Shown: positions 12,380 through 23,496, counted from the first letter of the stretch. The stretch is DNA of 64,000 nucleotides from Linnemannia hyalina (GCA_019671135.1 JAHRHY010000025.1:248001-312000), one strand, 5' to 3'. A program made the numbers and translations. Notes: generated by a model not told the origin, from the letters alone.

Positions 12380-13240
12380 GGCCAACGTAAAATGGAACCA
12401 CTAATTTTGAAATCGGAAACCTCGAAAAGAAAAAAGTTAGCTAGCAAGACCACAACAATTCATCTTAAAGACTCACAACTAGGCTTCATGCCAAGCAGAC
12501 TGTTACAAGGCGCCCAAAAGAGCACCCATCTGATGGCCACGATTGTCGTAGCCACTTCCTCACTCGGTGGAGCCCGAAGTATATCTACTGGAACTAAAGA
12601 AGCGGGTCACTCATGACAAAAGTGTTCCTAAGCAGGGTGAAACAGAAATCAGCGAATTACCTCTTAAAAATTGACAGAAGAATCTGGAAAGGTGATCGTC
12701 TTGGAAATGGTTGAGAATGAACAAAGAGGAGTCGACTTAGCAGAGATGAGGGAGCGAAGTGATGGAGAGGTGAATTGAAAGGAGGTGGAGAGGGAGGTTG
12801 GTGATGAGGAGTGGTGAGAAGAGTGGTGTTGAGGTGTTCTGGTGATGTAGAGGTGATTGGGGTACGCAAGCGACTAGAAAGAGAGATAGTGTGTGTGCGT
12901 AAGTTAGAAGTAAGACGCAAGAAGTAAGATGAGGGAAGGATGAAGTGATAAACAAAGAGAGAAGGGTACAAAGAGAAGGGTGAGGGAGAGACTAAGGGGC
13001 AACGAAGGGGAAGAGAATGATAAGAAAGGGAAAGAGAAGGACGACGATGAGTGTGGCGGGCGGACAAGGCGGACAATACAATCGACACAGACACAGATTC
13101 AGACACAAAAAGAGAATAAGTTGAGGAAGAGTGAAGCGAAATGGGTAAAGTGCTTAATGGGAGAGGTTAGGTCATTTATGGCTCGCTCGTTAAGGCTGTT
13201 GTCATTTAGAGAAACACTGGTCAATTACATATCGCGATAT
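12380..13240. other. gene-free, strongly purine-rich plus strand
   Basis: 12,690-13,130 is almost entirely A/G with GT on the plus strand, giving Ser/Pro/His-rich pseudo-frames on the minus strand. It lies upstream of the minus-strand gene that starts at 12379 and probably includes its promoter. No gene was recognised. Confidence 0.5.
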
Positions 13241-13245
13241 CAGGC

Positions 13246-13638
13246 CTAACCAGGGCGACCCATGGGGTGTGTACCGACGACGAGACCGGCAAGCACGGGG
13301 GGTTCCACGCTCGGGGACAGCGGATCTTGCGTATAGCAAGTCGTCCTGTCGGGGTCGTCCTCAGACTTCCCTTCCGACCAATCCTCAACCTTGGAAGGGT
13401 CCTGGGTGAGGCGCGTGACGTTCGATGATGGATCCTGAGCTCGCAATTGCGGCGATTGCAGGGCTGTGCAATCCGCACCGGTCGCTTGATGCTTGAGGTG
13501 GAGCAATGAAAGGTCATTGTGTGGTAATATGCGCGTGGTGTGGAATGATGTGTGTGGTGTGGAGTAAAGAATGGAAGGTGAGAAATGGAAGGTGAGAAAT
13601 GGAGAAGGAGGTTTGCCTTCATCCTTTTGTTTTCTCAT
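13246..13638 (-). other. unsupported open frame with mixed composition
   Basis: A 130-codon minus frame is open, with plausible composition in its second half (QATGADCTALQSPQLRAQDP, then DPSKVEDWSEGKSEDDPDRT). The overlapping frame is also open and Arg/Pro-rich. No domain, no introns needed and no neighbour that fits. It could be an eroded transposon or host coding fragment. Confidence 0.25.
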
Positions 13639-13659
13639 TTTTTTATGTTCCTTTTTTTT

Positions 13660-13850
13660 TTTCCTTCATGAATTCTAATTGGTCCAAGAGAGTCGGGACG
13701 GGATTCATCACGATTGGATGACGTGATTGGAGAAAAAGAAGAACAGCCCTTTTCTCCCCTTTCATGGATACTAATTGGTGCATGACTATGACATGCCTGC
13801 AAAGATGGCGTGATTGGAAAAAAGAAAAGAACAGTTCTGCCACATACGTG
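13660..13850. repeat. two imperfect direct repeats, ~90 bp each
   Basis: Copy 1 (about 13666-13760) and copy 2 (about 13761-13850) share TTCATGRATWCTAATTGGT at their start and GRTGGCGTGATTGGARAAAARAA then GAACAG at their end. The middle is diverged. Confidence 0.6.
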
Positions 13851-13929
13851 ATTCATCTTGTGATGCCATGGACATCAGACAACAGCGCTTGCATTACCAG
13901 ACCGGAGAAAGTCTTCATGTGATCTACTG

Positions 13930-15021
13930 ATGAAGACTCTATCTGCGGTGGGAGTCTCATCATCATACACCTTCGAGCATGGACTGAATGTCTTGTTCGA
14001 AAAGGACAAAAAGCCAAGCCACCCATAATTGCCAGAGGAAATTGCTGCTGGACCAGAACACCCAATTATCACCAATATTGTCGAATCATCCAAGTCGACA
14101 CCCACGTCTACCTCCCCCTGATCCAACACCAATAGGGAGTCCGACAACGCATCCTCGGCTAAGGACGTCAAAGGACAGGATGCAGCAGGTGTCAGACAGC
14201 AACGCAGGCGCAACAGCAAGAAACAGAGCAAGAATACGCAACCGAATCTGAGTTTCCGCTGGCCCCGTTCACGAGCCCCACTTTCTTTCTCACGGCGAGG
14301 ATGAAATATCTTCGCCCACACACGATTCTCAAGGGTTTGGCGCAGGCGGTCGAGCGTACCTCCGGACTGTCTTGGGGTTAAGGAACCAGCGGATTCGTTG
14401 AAAGTTGGGACCATCATGCCAACACTCCTCCCACAATAGCTCAAGCCGGACGATGTTCCTGAGCCTCACCCTCTCACCTGTTGCATGGATTGTGTCTTCA
14501 GGCCTATACGAGCGGACGAGTACAAGACAGAAGGTAGACTGGACTTTATTCCAACGGAGGAGCGCTCCATCGGCCATCGCACCCACTCAAGGTTGGAGGA
14601 GAACACCAGGAATGGTCACTTCAAGGCGCACTCACCTCTGAGACGAGCCCTAGATAATGACGGACCTTTCGACCTGATTGACGACCTGGCGGAACGCATA
14701 AACGGGATCGCTATCAACAAGTCTGAGAACGGCACCTTCGATCTAGCCAGTACCTGCGCGTTTCGACAGATGATTTTCCCCAAGTCCTACCGCCCTCCAA
14801 CCCCAGCACCACATCACCCACACATGGTCGCGCCGCCCCCATCACTCACTTACACCTTCCGGACATCCTTCTGGAAGAAGAGGGGACACCATCAACTTCA
14901 ATATCATCGTCTTCAAGATCTGGAGCAAAAACAAACGAACTCACTTTTTCTGATTCAAATTACTTTTTTAATATCACCAGCACACGCTGATCACATCAAT
15001 GAGCTATGGAAAACAAAGTAA
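13930..15021 (+). pseudogene. decayed coding fragment of unrecognised family (left of palindrome)
   Basis: Several plus-strand frames carry protein-like sequence that switches frame: VSSSYTFEHGLNVLFEKDKK (about 13950-14010), then DNASSAKDVKGQDAAG and KQSKNTQPNLSFRWPRSRAP (14130-14280), then from 14485 an open run with DEYKTEGRLDFIPTEE, DNDGPFDLIDDLAERI and SENGTFDLASTCAF, ending at 15021. Stops and shifts between these blocks suggest a dead gene. I could not assign a family. The NGxFDL motif also appears in the fragment on the other side of the palindrome, which may be coincidence. Confidence 0.35.
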
Positions 15022-15026
15022 ACAGA

Positions 15027-16374
15027 TCCCCCTAGTTAGAAACTGATGGGTTGGGATAAACAACAAACGGTGACTGTAGTTCATGCATGTATTCGCCCAT
15101 TCTTTATGCTCTTCTAGACCCGCTGTCTCTTTTCATCTCTTCTAAATGAAGCATAGCACATAATAAAAGACTACCATGTGCTAGATGCTGTGTTCGACTC
15201 ATGTCCCCTCCATGCTGCTATGCTTTTGCTTGTCGCCACTATCATTTCATCTGCCTGCACTTTATATATGTCTTTATTGTTCATACTAGACTAATGACTA
15301 CACTAGTGACTAAGCTAGTAGACCCGCCGTTAGTCAATACCACTCTCCTTTCTCCTAGGAGAGAGAGAGAGAGAGAGGCATCGTCCAGGGCACACCACGA
15401 GGAGGTCGCGGGTCAAGGTAGTGCCCCAACAAAAACAGCTCCTCCAAGCGCCTCCAAACGAAGGTTGGCTTGAAGGAATTAGAAAAACAAACCCGGGCTT
15501 AGAATTCCGCCGAAGGCGTCCATCCTCGCCCTCAACGACGACGACAGTTTGGCGAGGGGTACCGAACACACTGACCGAAGGGCATTCCAGCGGCCGCGTG
15601 GGCCCGGCTCCTCTTTTTTCTCCACGGCCCCAGAGCAGAGCACACGTAGTCTCTGCCTGGGACCGCCGCACGTTGGTGTTAGTACTCCTGTTTGTCGTGT
15701 CTGTCCTCTTGTTGGTTGTCGGGTTGTTGTCGGGTTGTTGGTTTTGTCGGGCTGTTGGTTTTGTCGAGTTGTTGGTTTTGTCGAGTTGTTGTTGCTTGTT
15801 GAGTTGTTGTTGCTTTTCGAGCTGTTGTCGATGGTGGCCGTCGGTGGTGGTTGTCGGTGGTGGTTGTCGATGGCGGTTGTTGATGGTGGTTGTCGATAGT
15901 GGTTGTCGATGGTGGTTGTCGATGGTGTCGATGATGGTTGTCGATGGTGGTTGTCGATAGTGTCGGTGGTGTCGGTGGTGTCGGTGGTGTCGGTGGTGTC
16001 GATGGCGGTGGGTCGATAAGAAGAAAAGAAAAGAAAAAAGAAGGAAGAGAGAGAGCACTCAGTCCTTCTTCCTCTGTCCTCTGCCTAGCCATCGGTGACC
16101 TCATAGCCGTCCGTCTCTCTCTCTCTCTCTCTCTCTCTCTGTCCAAACACCCAAAAGGAAAAGAAGGTGGTGGAAGGGAGAGGAAAAACTGGTTGGTCGA
16201 GAGAGAGCACGCACATGCTTTTTTCGGAAAAAAAGCCGAGACCACCCTGGGAAAATGGAGTCATCATGCAAATGAATATCAGTTGCATGATAACTTATCC
16301 ATCGCGTCCCCTTCCTCCATCGCCACCATCGCCAGGGTTTCTTTGGCTGTTTTTTGTTTGTCAACATTGCCTGG
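15027..16374. repeat. left arm of a 3 kb palindrome
   Basis: Pairs with the right arm such that paired coordinates sum to 33200. All tested frames give identical proteins in both arms (for example 242, 188, 179, 116 and 90 residues), so 15147-16374 matches 18053-16826 with no indel and no substitution that I could find. The outer 15027-15146 also pairs with about 18054-18200 but is diverged and carries an indel of about 40 bp. The arm contains a GAGA run (15359-15377), a Not I-like GCGGCCGC, a GTCGATGGTGGTT minisatellite (15700-16015) and a CT microsatellite (16112-16141). Confidence 0.93.
15700..16015. repeat. GTCGATGGTGGTT-type minisatellite in the left arm
   Basis: Short units of about 12-15 bp built from GTTGTCGATGGTG, GTTGTCGGGTT and GGTGTCG. 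On the minus strand they read as Thr/His/Gln/Asn/Arg-rich simple peptide, the source of the long open frames here. An exact mirror is at 17185-17500. Confidence 0.85.
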
Positions 16375-16825
16375 GTTCGTATGAATCTTGCTCGATTGAA
16401 GGTCAACCCACAAGACCCCGAGAGAGAGAAGGAAAACAATGGAAGGGGGAGTAACGTATCTATCCCCTTATTCTGTCGACCGACCCAACTCACTTCTCCA
16501 TTACGACCATCAAACAAACAAGCACGACGTCGTAGCTGACCATGTGGGGAATAGAGACATGGAAAAGGTAATAAGAGATAAGGTATCAAAGGGAATCGGG
16601 CAGTGCTGACAGATGAGGGAATGATAGTTTGTACTTTTCTTTTTTCCATCTTGTCTCGTATTTCACTTCGATACTTCCATCGCCATCCTTCATCCTCTTA
16701 CACCTATCCCGTTCCTTTCTGGCAACACATACACGCATCTTCTCTTAGACTCTCTTTCCATTACTCGAACATAATTCGACGGCGAAAAGGCAGAGGCTCT
16801 GAAGAAAGATACGATTCAGCCGAAC
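16375..16825. other. central single-copy spacer of the palindrome
   Basis: About 450 bp without internal symmetry between the two arms. The arm match ends in the sequence GGGTTCG (left) against CGAACCC (right), with three mismatches just beyond. A 78-codon plus frame (16603-16839) begins in the spacer but has no recognisable domain. Confidence 0.8.
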
Positions 16826-18200
16826 CCAGGCAATGTTGACAAACAAAAAACAGCCAAAGAAACCCTGGCGATGGTGGCGATGGAGGAAGGGGACGCGATG
16901 GATAAGTTATCATGCAACTGATATTCATTTGCATGATGACTCCATTTTCCCAGGGTGGTCTCGGCTTTTTTTCCGAAAAAAGCATGTGCGTGCTCTCTCT
17001 CGACCAACCAGTTTTTCCTCTCCCTTCCACCACCTTCTTTTCCTTTTGGGTGTTTGGACAGAGAGAGAGAGAGAGAGAGAGAGAGACGGACGGCTATGAG
17101 GTCACCGATGGCTAGGCAGAGGACAGAGGAAGAAGGACTGAGTGCTCTCTCTCTTCCTTCTTTTTTCTTTTCTTTTCTTCTTATCGACCCACCGCCATCG
17201 ACACCACCGACACCACCGACACCACCGACACCACCGACACTATCGACAACCACCATCGACAACCATCATCGACACCATCGACAACCACCATCGACAACCA
17301 CTATCGACAACCACCATCAACAACCGCCATCGACAACCACCACCGACAACCACCACCGACGGCCACCATCGACAACAGCTCGAAAAGCAACAACAACTCA
17401 ACAAGCAACAACAACTCGACAAAACCAACAACTCGACAAAACCAACAGCCCGACAAAACCAACAACCCGACAACAACCCGACAACCAACAAGAGGACAGA
17501 CACGACAAACAGGAGTACTAACACCAACGTGCGGCGGTCCCAGGCAGAGACTACGTGTGCTCTGCTCTGGGGCCGTGGAGAAAAAAGAGGAGCCGGGCCC
17601 ACGCGGCCGCTGGAATGCCCTTCGGTCAGTGTGTTCGGTACCCCTCGCCAAACTGTCGTCGTCGTTGAGGGCGAGGATGGACGCCTTCGGCGGAATTCTA
17701 AGCCCGGGTTTGTTTTTCTAATTCCTTCAAGCCAACCTTCGTTTGGAGGCGCTTGGAGGAGCTGTTTTTGTTGGGGCACTACCTTGACCCGCGACCTCCT
17801 CGTGGTGTGCCCTGGACGATGCCTCTCTCTCTCTCTCTCTCCTAGGAGAAAGGAGAGTGGTATTGACTAACGGCGGGTCTACTAGCTTAGTCACTAGTGT
17901 AGTCATTAGTCTAGTATGAACAATAAAGACATATATAAAGTGCAGGCAGATGAAATGATAGTGGCGACAAGCAAAAGCATAGCAGCATGGAGGGGACATG
18001 AGTCGAACACAGCATCTAGCACATGGTAGTCTTTTATTATGTGCTATGCTTCTTTCAGAGTATCAATGGCACAGACGAGACCACTGACAACAAGAGATGA
18101 AAAGAGATAGTGGGTCTTGAAGGGCATAAAGAATGGGTGAATAAATGCATGAACTACAGTCACCGTTTGTTGTTTGTCCTAACTCTTCTGTTTTCTATCA
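16826..18200. repeat. right arm of the palindrome
   Basis: Reverse complement of the left arm; 16826-18053 shows no difference from 16374-15147 wherever compared. The GA microsatellite (17059-17088) and GAGA/CTCT run (17823-17841) have the same length as in the left arm. The outer 18054-18200 is a diverged copy with an extra segment (about 18060-18100) that the left arm lacks. Confidence 0.93.
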
Positions 18201-18548
18201 GGGGCGAAGGTACAATGCTGGGCGAGTGATCTAAATTAACATCCGTGCTCAGGCATGAGCTTTTCTCTTCGACCACGTCCTTCGACCACTCGATACACGT
18301 TTCAGTTCCATGGGGCTAGCCAGAAATGACACTGCAAATGAAGCACTAATATGACCTCTTTTGAGGGTTACACGGCGTAGATCATCAGTTTCATCCTTTT
18401 TTACAAGCCATTGTATGCATACGCAATAACAATATTGTGCTTGTTTTGTCGGAAATCATATCCTCCACTTTCTCCTCTTCCTCTTTACCAGATCTTGAAC
18501 TACTCCTTGACACCCACTTCTCGCCCAAGAAAATGAGACTGGTCCGAT
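18201..18548. other. spacer right of the palindrome, nothing recognised
   Basis: A/T-rich single-copy sequence. No frame or repeat of note. It may include the promoter of the fragment that follows. Confidence 0.4.
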
Positions 18549-19562
18549 AACTTTAACTTTTGAGTCTGGTGGGCGCTGTCCCGATCCAGCCATCCCTTCC
18601 GCCCCTATACCAATAGAAATTACACCTGTTGCCACGCCAGTCACCACTATCACCGCCAACACCGCATCTCTCGAACCCTCCCCTGTGGTTACGACCACCC
18701 AGTATCCTACAGCTCAAGTCGTCAAAGACACCCGCAGCCCAATCATCGACCTCGGAGCCTTATTTGATCACCATTTTGTCGTTAAGACGCTCAAAGCCAG
18801 GGACTTCCCCCTCTTGGGTCCCACCACTACCCCTTACAGCGGATATGAAAATGGTGCCTTCGATCTCTTCAAACCCATCGTAAATTTTGCCAAAAAAAAT
18901 TTCAAGCCCTCGCGAAGCATATGTGAAGTTTTGCCCGCTGATTATGAAATGGAACATATACGCAAGACCCTCAAAGGCTCTGACCAGGTTGCTGACGACT
19001 ATCACAATAAAGAAGATGATATTGTCGAAACCCCTGAACCAAGCATTTTTGATCCCGCCGATGAAACAGTTGACCCGGTCGCCTCCTCGCCAGGCAAGCC
19101 TGTTAAGAAGAATGTCAAAGCCCAATCTGAAATCAGCACCGTCGAGGATACACCCTCGTCGCCAGTAGCTCAATCGTCCGCAAGCCCGTCGCCGCCACTG
19201 TTCCCTCAATCGGATGTCATGTTATTGCCGGATTGGGCCACCGTTGCGCTGTCAATTTGGGTCTTGGGAACCATGTGCTCATGACGACATTCCCGTGCGA
19301 GATTATCAGTGTTTCGTTGGTCAAAGAGATCATCGCTGTCCGTGGCATTGATATTTTCGACGGTCAGACGTACCAGAGATCGTGGGATAGTAACACGATG
19401 GTTCCGATTTGAATATTCTAGAGACAGCGTGCACCCTGGTCAGTATCGACGGTAATACCCTGACCTTGAGGGCGCCTGACTCTCTTACCAGAAAAATCGA
19501 CTGCCTTGATGAAGATCTCAAAGCGGGAATTCTGAACGCTCTCCGACTCTTAAACACTGTAA
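18549..19562 (+). pseudogene. decayed coding fragment of unrecognised family (right of palindrome)
   Basis: A Pro/Thr/Ser-rich start (VVTTTQYPTAQVVKDT) leads into IDLGALFDHHFVVKTLKARD, YENGAFDLFKPIVNFAKKNF and CEVLPADYEMEHIRKTLKG, then an acidic stretch to about 19150. There the good frame moves by one to VRKPVAATVPSIGCHVIAGL ... CEIISVSLVKEIIAVRGIDI ... RSWDSNTMVPI, ending at a stop near 19412. A third block (LVSIDGNTLTLRAPDSL ... GILNALRLLN) ends at a GTAAGT at 19561. The frame switch and the internal stop suggest a pseudogene, though unseen introns could explain part of it. No family was recognised. Confidence 0.4.
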
Positions 19563-20480
19563 GTGCAATTGTTTTGTGCTGGTGACCACATTTGTCGACT
19601 CACGGCACACGTGCATGGTTACGTTTTGTGTTCGTTCGCATCACACATACTTCTCATTCATCTGTTGATACACATAGGTCATCGTGTATGTTATCCGCAA
19701 AATGGGAAATACTAAAGTGTACATCTTGGAGTATAACAATTATTTTTTTCGCATTGGCTTTTCTTGACTGGACACATATCTTCCTCATTTGTCTGTTTTT
19801 TTTTCTGTAACAACCCTCTCTTCAAACGAATTAATGATATTTGTAATTGAACACGGCGTGAGAGTCCAAACTCCATCTTTTTTATCTTTGTATCTTGAAT
19901 GGAGATGTGTCTACAGTTCACTGACCTGACCCCTCCAACAAAGCCCATACAGTGTTCGACTAACAACTCTCTCTCTTATGCCTGCTGAGGGAAAAAAAGT
20001 ATGAACCAGACTTTCTGTGCGGGATGAAAAAAAAGAAGTGTCGAGATCCTTTCATCTGTTCTATCCTAGGTTGAGGCAACGAGTGAAGGCAAATGTCACA
20101 GTAATAAGGCATTTCTTTTGGACAAGGGGACGATTACAAAGACCTAGACAAAAAATATATATATCGCCGAAAATGAGAAAAACATGCGGACTTGGAGATG
20201 AAAGTTACGCCACGGAGAAAGAAGTTAATAGAAAGTCTGAAGGTAGGCAGGTTGCAAGGTAGTAAATCTATGTTTCTTCACTTTTCCTTTTTTTGTGGGG
20301 TACACAAATGGGCTGTTCTCGAACACATGTACTGCCCATACGACGTTACGTGACTGACATACAGGACGCGACGCGTTCGATTGAGACAAGAAGGGCTGCG
20401 GGTGATTCCTTCGGCAGCGACCCGAAATAAACGCGCTTTTATTAGTATCAGTGATATGAAGGCGATGCGTTTTCACTTGC
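19563..20480. other. gene-free spacer
   Basis: A/T-rich, with scattered short frames on both strands and no domain, repeat or RNA gene recognised. Confidence 0.45.
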
Positions 20481-20492
20481 CAAAAAGGGCAC

Positions 20493-20500
20493 CTATAAAA
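20493..20500 (+). promoter_or_regulatory. TATA-like box followed by a pyrimidine tract
   Basis: CTATAAAA is followed by about 145 bp of nearly pure C/T (20503-20640), the layout of a strong fungal core promoter. The only open frame behind it is the short one at 20669. Confidence 0.4.
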
Positions 20501-20668
20501 CCTCCCTCCCCCCCACTTTCTTTTTTTTCCCTTTCTTCTCTCGTTTTACATTTTCTCTCTTCTGTCTTTTTTTTTCTTCTTTCTTTCTTTCTTTCCTCTC
20601 TTCCCCTCCCCCCTTTCCTCCTCTCTTTCCTCCCTCCTTACTTTTGGCGCGCTTCGCTCCTCATAGCA

Positions 20669-20844
20669 TGCCAGACACATACTTTTCTTACTATGTTACT
20701 CTTCCTGCTTTCATACCTTCCACTCTCACCCACCCATATATCGAACACTCGAACTCGTCAGAGAGTGGATCCTTACCAACCAACCAACCAATGTCCACAA
20801 GCATGACCAACCCACCCCACCCCGCCACCTGCAACAAGTTCTGA
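20669..20844 (+). CDS. short open frame behind a TATA box, 58 codons, function unknown
   Basis: Starts at the first ATG after the pyrimidine tract (MPDTYFSYYVTLPAF) and ends at TGA at 20842. AATAAA occurs about 125 bp downstream (near 20969). It is Pro/Ser/Thr/Asn-rich with no domain. The promoter-like upstream sequence is the main reason to list it; it could be a non-coding transcript or a remnant of a larger gene. Confidence 0.25.
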
Positions 20845-21285
20845 ACGAGGAAGAGACACAAGAACTGGAGAAGAGCTGAGCAAACAAGTGCCAACGAGGA
20901 CGCCGGGAACGGATACCAAAGAGCACGTATTTTTATTCCCTTTGAACTCCAGTATCATCATTTTGAGCAAATAAATTCTCACAGGTAAATGGAGTAGTCA
21001 TTGTGATTCCCCAGAAACACTTTGATGATTTTTGTGCACACTGATTAGAAATTCGGTTCCACCAAGCGCCCTTGATTGGTTCCCCCATTGTTTGGATCGA
21101 ATACAGAGGATTAAGTTGCCCTTATGCCCTGTGATTCTCATTCACAGCCATCGCTCTTCCATACATATACACACACATATATCATCTACAGCACTTTTTG
21201 TTCCACCATGCCACCCATCCTGATTGAAACCAATTCATGCCTCGCTGCCCTTTGAACACATTGCCATCGATCTAACAATGCTGCC
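20845..21285. other. spacer before the retrotransposon remnant
   Basis: No gene was recognised. It may contain further eroded retrotransposon sequence (for example reverse transcriptase), but none could be read. Confidence 0.4.
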
Positions 21286-22660
21286 GATTATCAAAGACGG
21301 ACACGAGCACGTTTTTCTAGTAATAACGAATGTACCCGGTTTGTTGTTCTGATTCCTCTTCTGGACCAGTCAATGAGCAAAGTAGCGACCGAGCTGTTCA
21401 AAAATATTGTGAACAGCCGGCTTTCATTTAATTGTCGAGTGATAATGGATCTGAGTTCGCGAACAAAGTCATAAAGGAGCAAACATAGGTTAACGACTCC
21501 TTATCATACTAGAGCAAACGGGCCTGCTGAGAGAAATGTGCGTACCGTAAAGGGAATGTTAGGCAAGATGCTAAAGGGTGACATGGAACCATGGGTAGAC
21601 AAGATCGCCGCACTGTATAAATCGACCCCCTTTTTCGCTCTTTTACGGCAGATCGTATGCCGGCCTAAACGATTTCTCATTAGCCGAATCTTATCTTTTG
21701 GGAGAAAAGGAATTAGAAGAGAAACTGAAGAACTTGACAAAAGTCAACTACCCAGCTATCAGTGAGAGGAGTAAGGCTACCCAAAAGGCAATGTCCAATA
21801 CCTTCAACAGAACACATGAACTGGTAGATTTCCGCCAGGTTCGTATGTCATGGCAAGAGAGGAAATCATGGAGAGGCGACTTGATCCAAAATATGATGGA
21901 CCATTCGAGGTCATCCGCCAAAGGAAATTTGGTTCATATGAACTGGAAAACATGACCCAATGAAAAACTCTCGCGTAACTTTGCACCAGGCAGCTCAAGC
22001 CTGTCACCCAGGTGCCCGATGGCGAGAGCCAGGAGCACTATGAGATAGACGAGATTCTCGAGGACAAAGAAACCGTGGAGGAGATGAGGTACTTAGGCAA
22101 GCGGAGGAATCATTCAGAAACTAGGATAGTTGGATAGCTCCTGAGCAGTTTGATTTTCCAGTGGCTATTCATCGAAACCAAAGGCAAAGTGCCCATCTCA
22201 ATCCGCACGTCCAAAAGAAACATAAAAGCCTGGAAGAGAATGCAAAAAAAGAAGAATGACAGATGAACGAAGAAAGCTCTTGCTCTAACCAAAAGGTCAG
22301 AAAAGAGAAAGAAGAACGATGGTCGTGGTTAAACGTAGCCTAGGCATCATCTGAAGTTTTCCACATTATTTTTAAACCCCTTGTAGATCAACCCATAGGA
22401 CATTTTTCCCTTCTAGCCCAATATCTCAGCGCATCTCCTAAGCCATAAACCTGGTGGGGAGTTGTTGTGTTCTTGGGGAGTGGAGCATCCACTCCGCACT
22501 TCTTATTCATAAGAGCAGATAGTCGTAATTCACGTCTAGTCTGGTTCGGCTATGTTAGAAGGACTGGACCAGGACTCTATAAAACCCATCCTTGACTTCT
22601 CGCCCCAAAATAAGCTAAATTCTTTAGGGACAATAAAGAGAAGTAACGTATGCAGAACGG
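21286..22660 (+). mobile_element. decayed Ty3/gypsy chromovirus: integrase core, chromodomain and 3' LTR
   Basis: Plus-strand fragments in shifting frames match a Ty3/gypsy integrase. The core begins near 21296 (KDGHEHVFLVITN) and continues through a region with stops that still shows the order of the catalytic core. ERNVRTVKGMLGKML follows at 21530 and LGEKELEEKLKNL near 21700. The integrase tail is at about 21840-21960. A chromodomain (HYEIDEILEDKETVEEMRYL, about 22040-22140) is interrupted by a stop. A polypurine tract (GGTGGGGAG, 22453) precedes an LTR-like segment with TATAAAA (22577) and AATAAA (22632). Protease, reverse transcriptase and the 5' LTR were not seen. The copy is inactive. 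Confidence 0.8.
22462..22660 (+). repeat. 3' LTR-like segment of the chromovirus remnant
   Basis: Starts TTGTTGTGTTCTTGG directly after the polypurine tract, with the TATA box about 115 bp in and AATAAA about 55 bp later. The end is not defined because no partner LTR is in the window. Confidence 0.55.
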
Positions 22661-23496
22661 ACTATGAGAAGTTGGTTTGCCATTTGTAGTGGCTATTGCT
22701 TCAAGGTGAGAGGGGGGTTAATATTCTGTCTGAAAATACCCACGTGTCAAGGACCCATCATCCTTCCCACCTGCCATCCCACCTGCCTCTCTCTCATTCA
22801 CACACACTCTCCTCTTCCTCCGCCCTCCTTACCCCCACCATTTGGAGCAGAACGTGGGGGGAAATGTCAAAAAGTCTCTTTTTTAAGCTTTCGCATCTAT
22901 CTCGATGTTTTTTCTTGTGTGTTTTTCTCGACGAGATGATATAATTTGATACAGAATGGGAGTAAAATGGGGGCCGGAAGGGGTTTTGCCGCCATCACAA
23001 GGGCGCTAACGGTACCACCTTCAACTCTGCATCCCCTCTCACCCTCTTTGCCATCGCAGACGGTTCCCATGATGGCAATTGTGTCAAAAATAAGGCGTGA
23101 TTTGACGTACTTGTACCGCAAATATGCCCTACCGCGGACACTTGGCACTCGATCCAGCGCCCCTCGTTAAATCCATTACCGAGAAAAGGTGAAAGTGCAT
23201 TTTACTAGTGTTGGTAGTCAAATGGGAGCAGAGAAACTGTTGCCTCCTTTATTTTTGCTGCTACTGCTTTTTCTTTCGCCCACAAAATAATACAAAAGAA
23301 GTGCGAGCGGTACTGGTTTGGAAAGGGAAAGAATGGGGGCAACGATCTCACAACTCAATTGCCGACTCCTGGGCTGCGTGTGTGAGAAAATGACGCATGT
23401 GATGGTTTAGAGAAAAGGAACTAAACAAAGGCGCAGTGGCAAGAATAATCAATTAAAATTATTTCTTCCAGTGTCAAACGACCTTATTCTTCATTC
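22661..23496. other. spacer and 3' flank of the minus-strand F-box gene
   Basis: Contains the outer part of the inverted duplication from 22835 on. Short frames (for example 22946-23170) are matched by different, shifted frames in the other copy, so they are not conserved as protein. Confidence 0.55.

Noticed and set aside
12657..13106. 149-codon Ser/Pro/His-rich minus frame
   Set aside because: Complement of a GA-rich tract in a probable promoter; overlapping frames are equally open.
13875..14444. 189-codon minus frame
   Set aside because: Cys/Leu/Ser-rich and antisense to better protein-like plus-strand fragments.
15181..15215. tRNA-like T-arm (GTTCGACTC) near the left palindrome arm
   Set aside because: No matching acceptor stem, D-arm or anticodon arm could be folded around it.
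15330..16058. 242-codon Thr/His/Gln/Asn-rich frame and its mirror at 17142-17870
   Set aside because: It is a reading of the GTCGATGG minisatellite and simple repeats; several other frames across the same bases are equally open, and the composition changes with each repeat.
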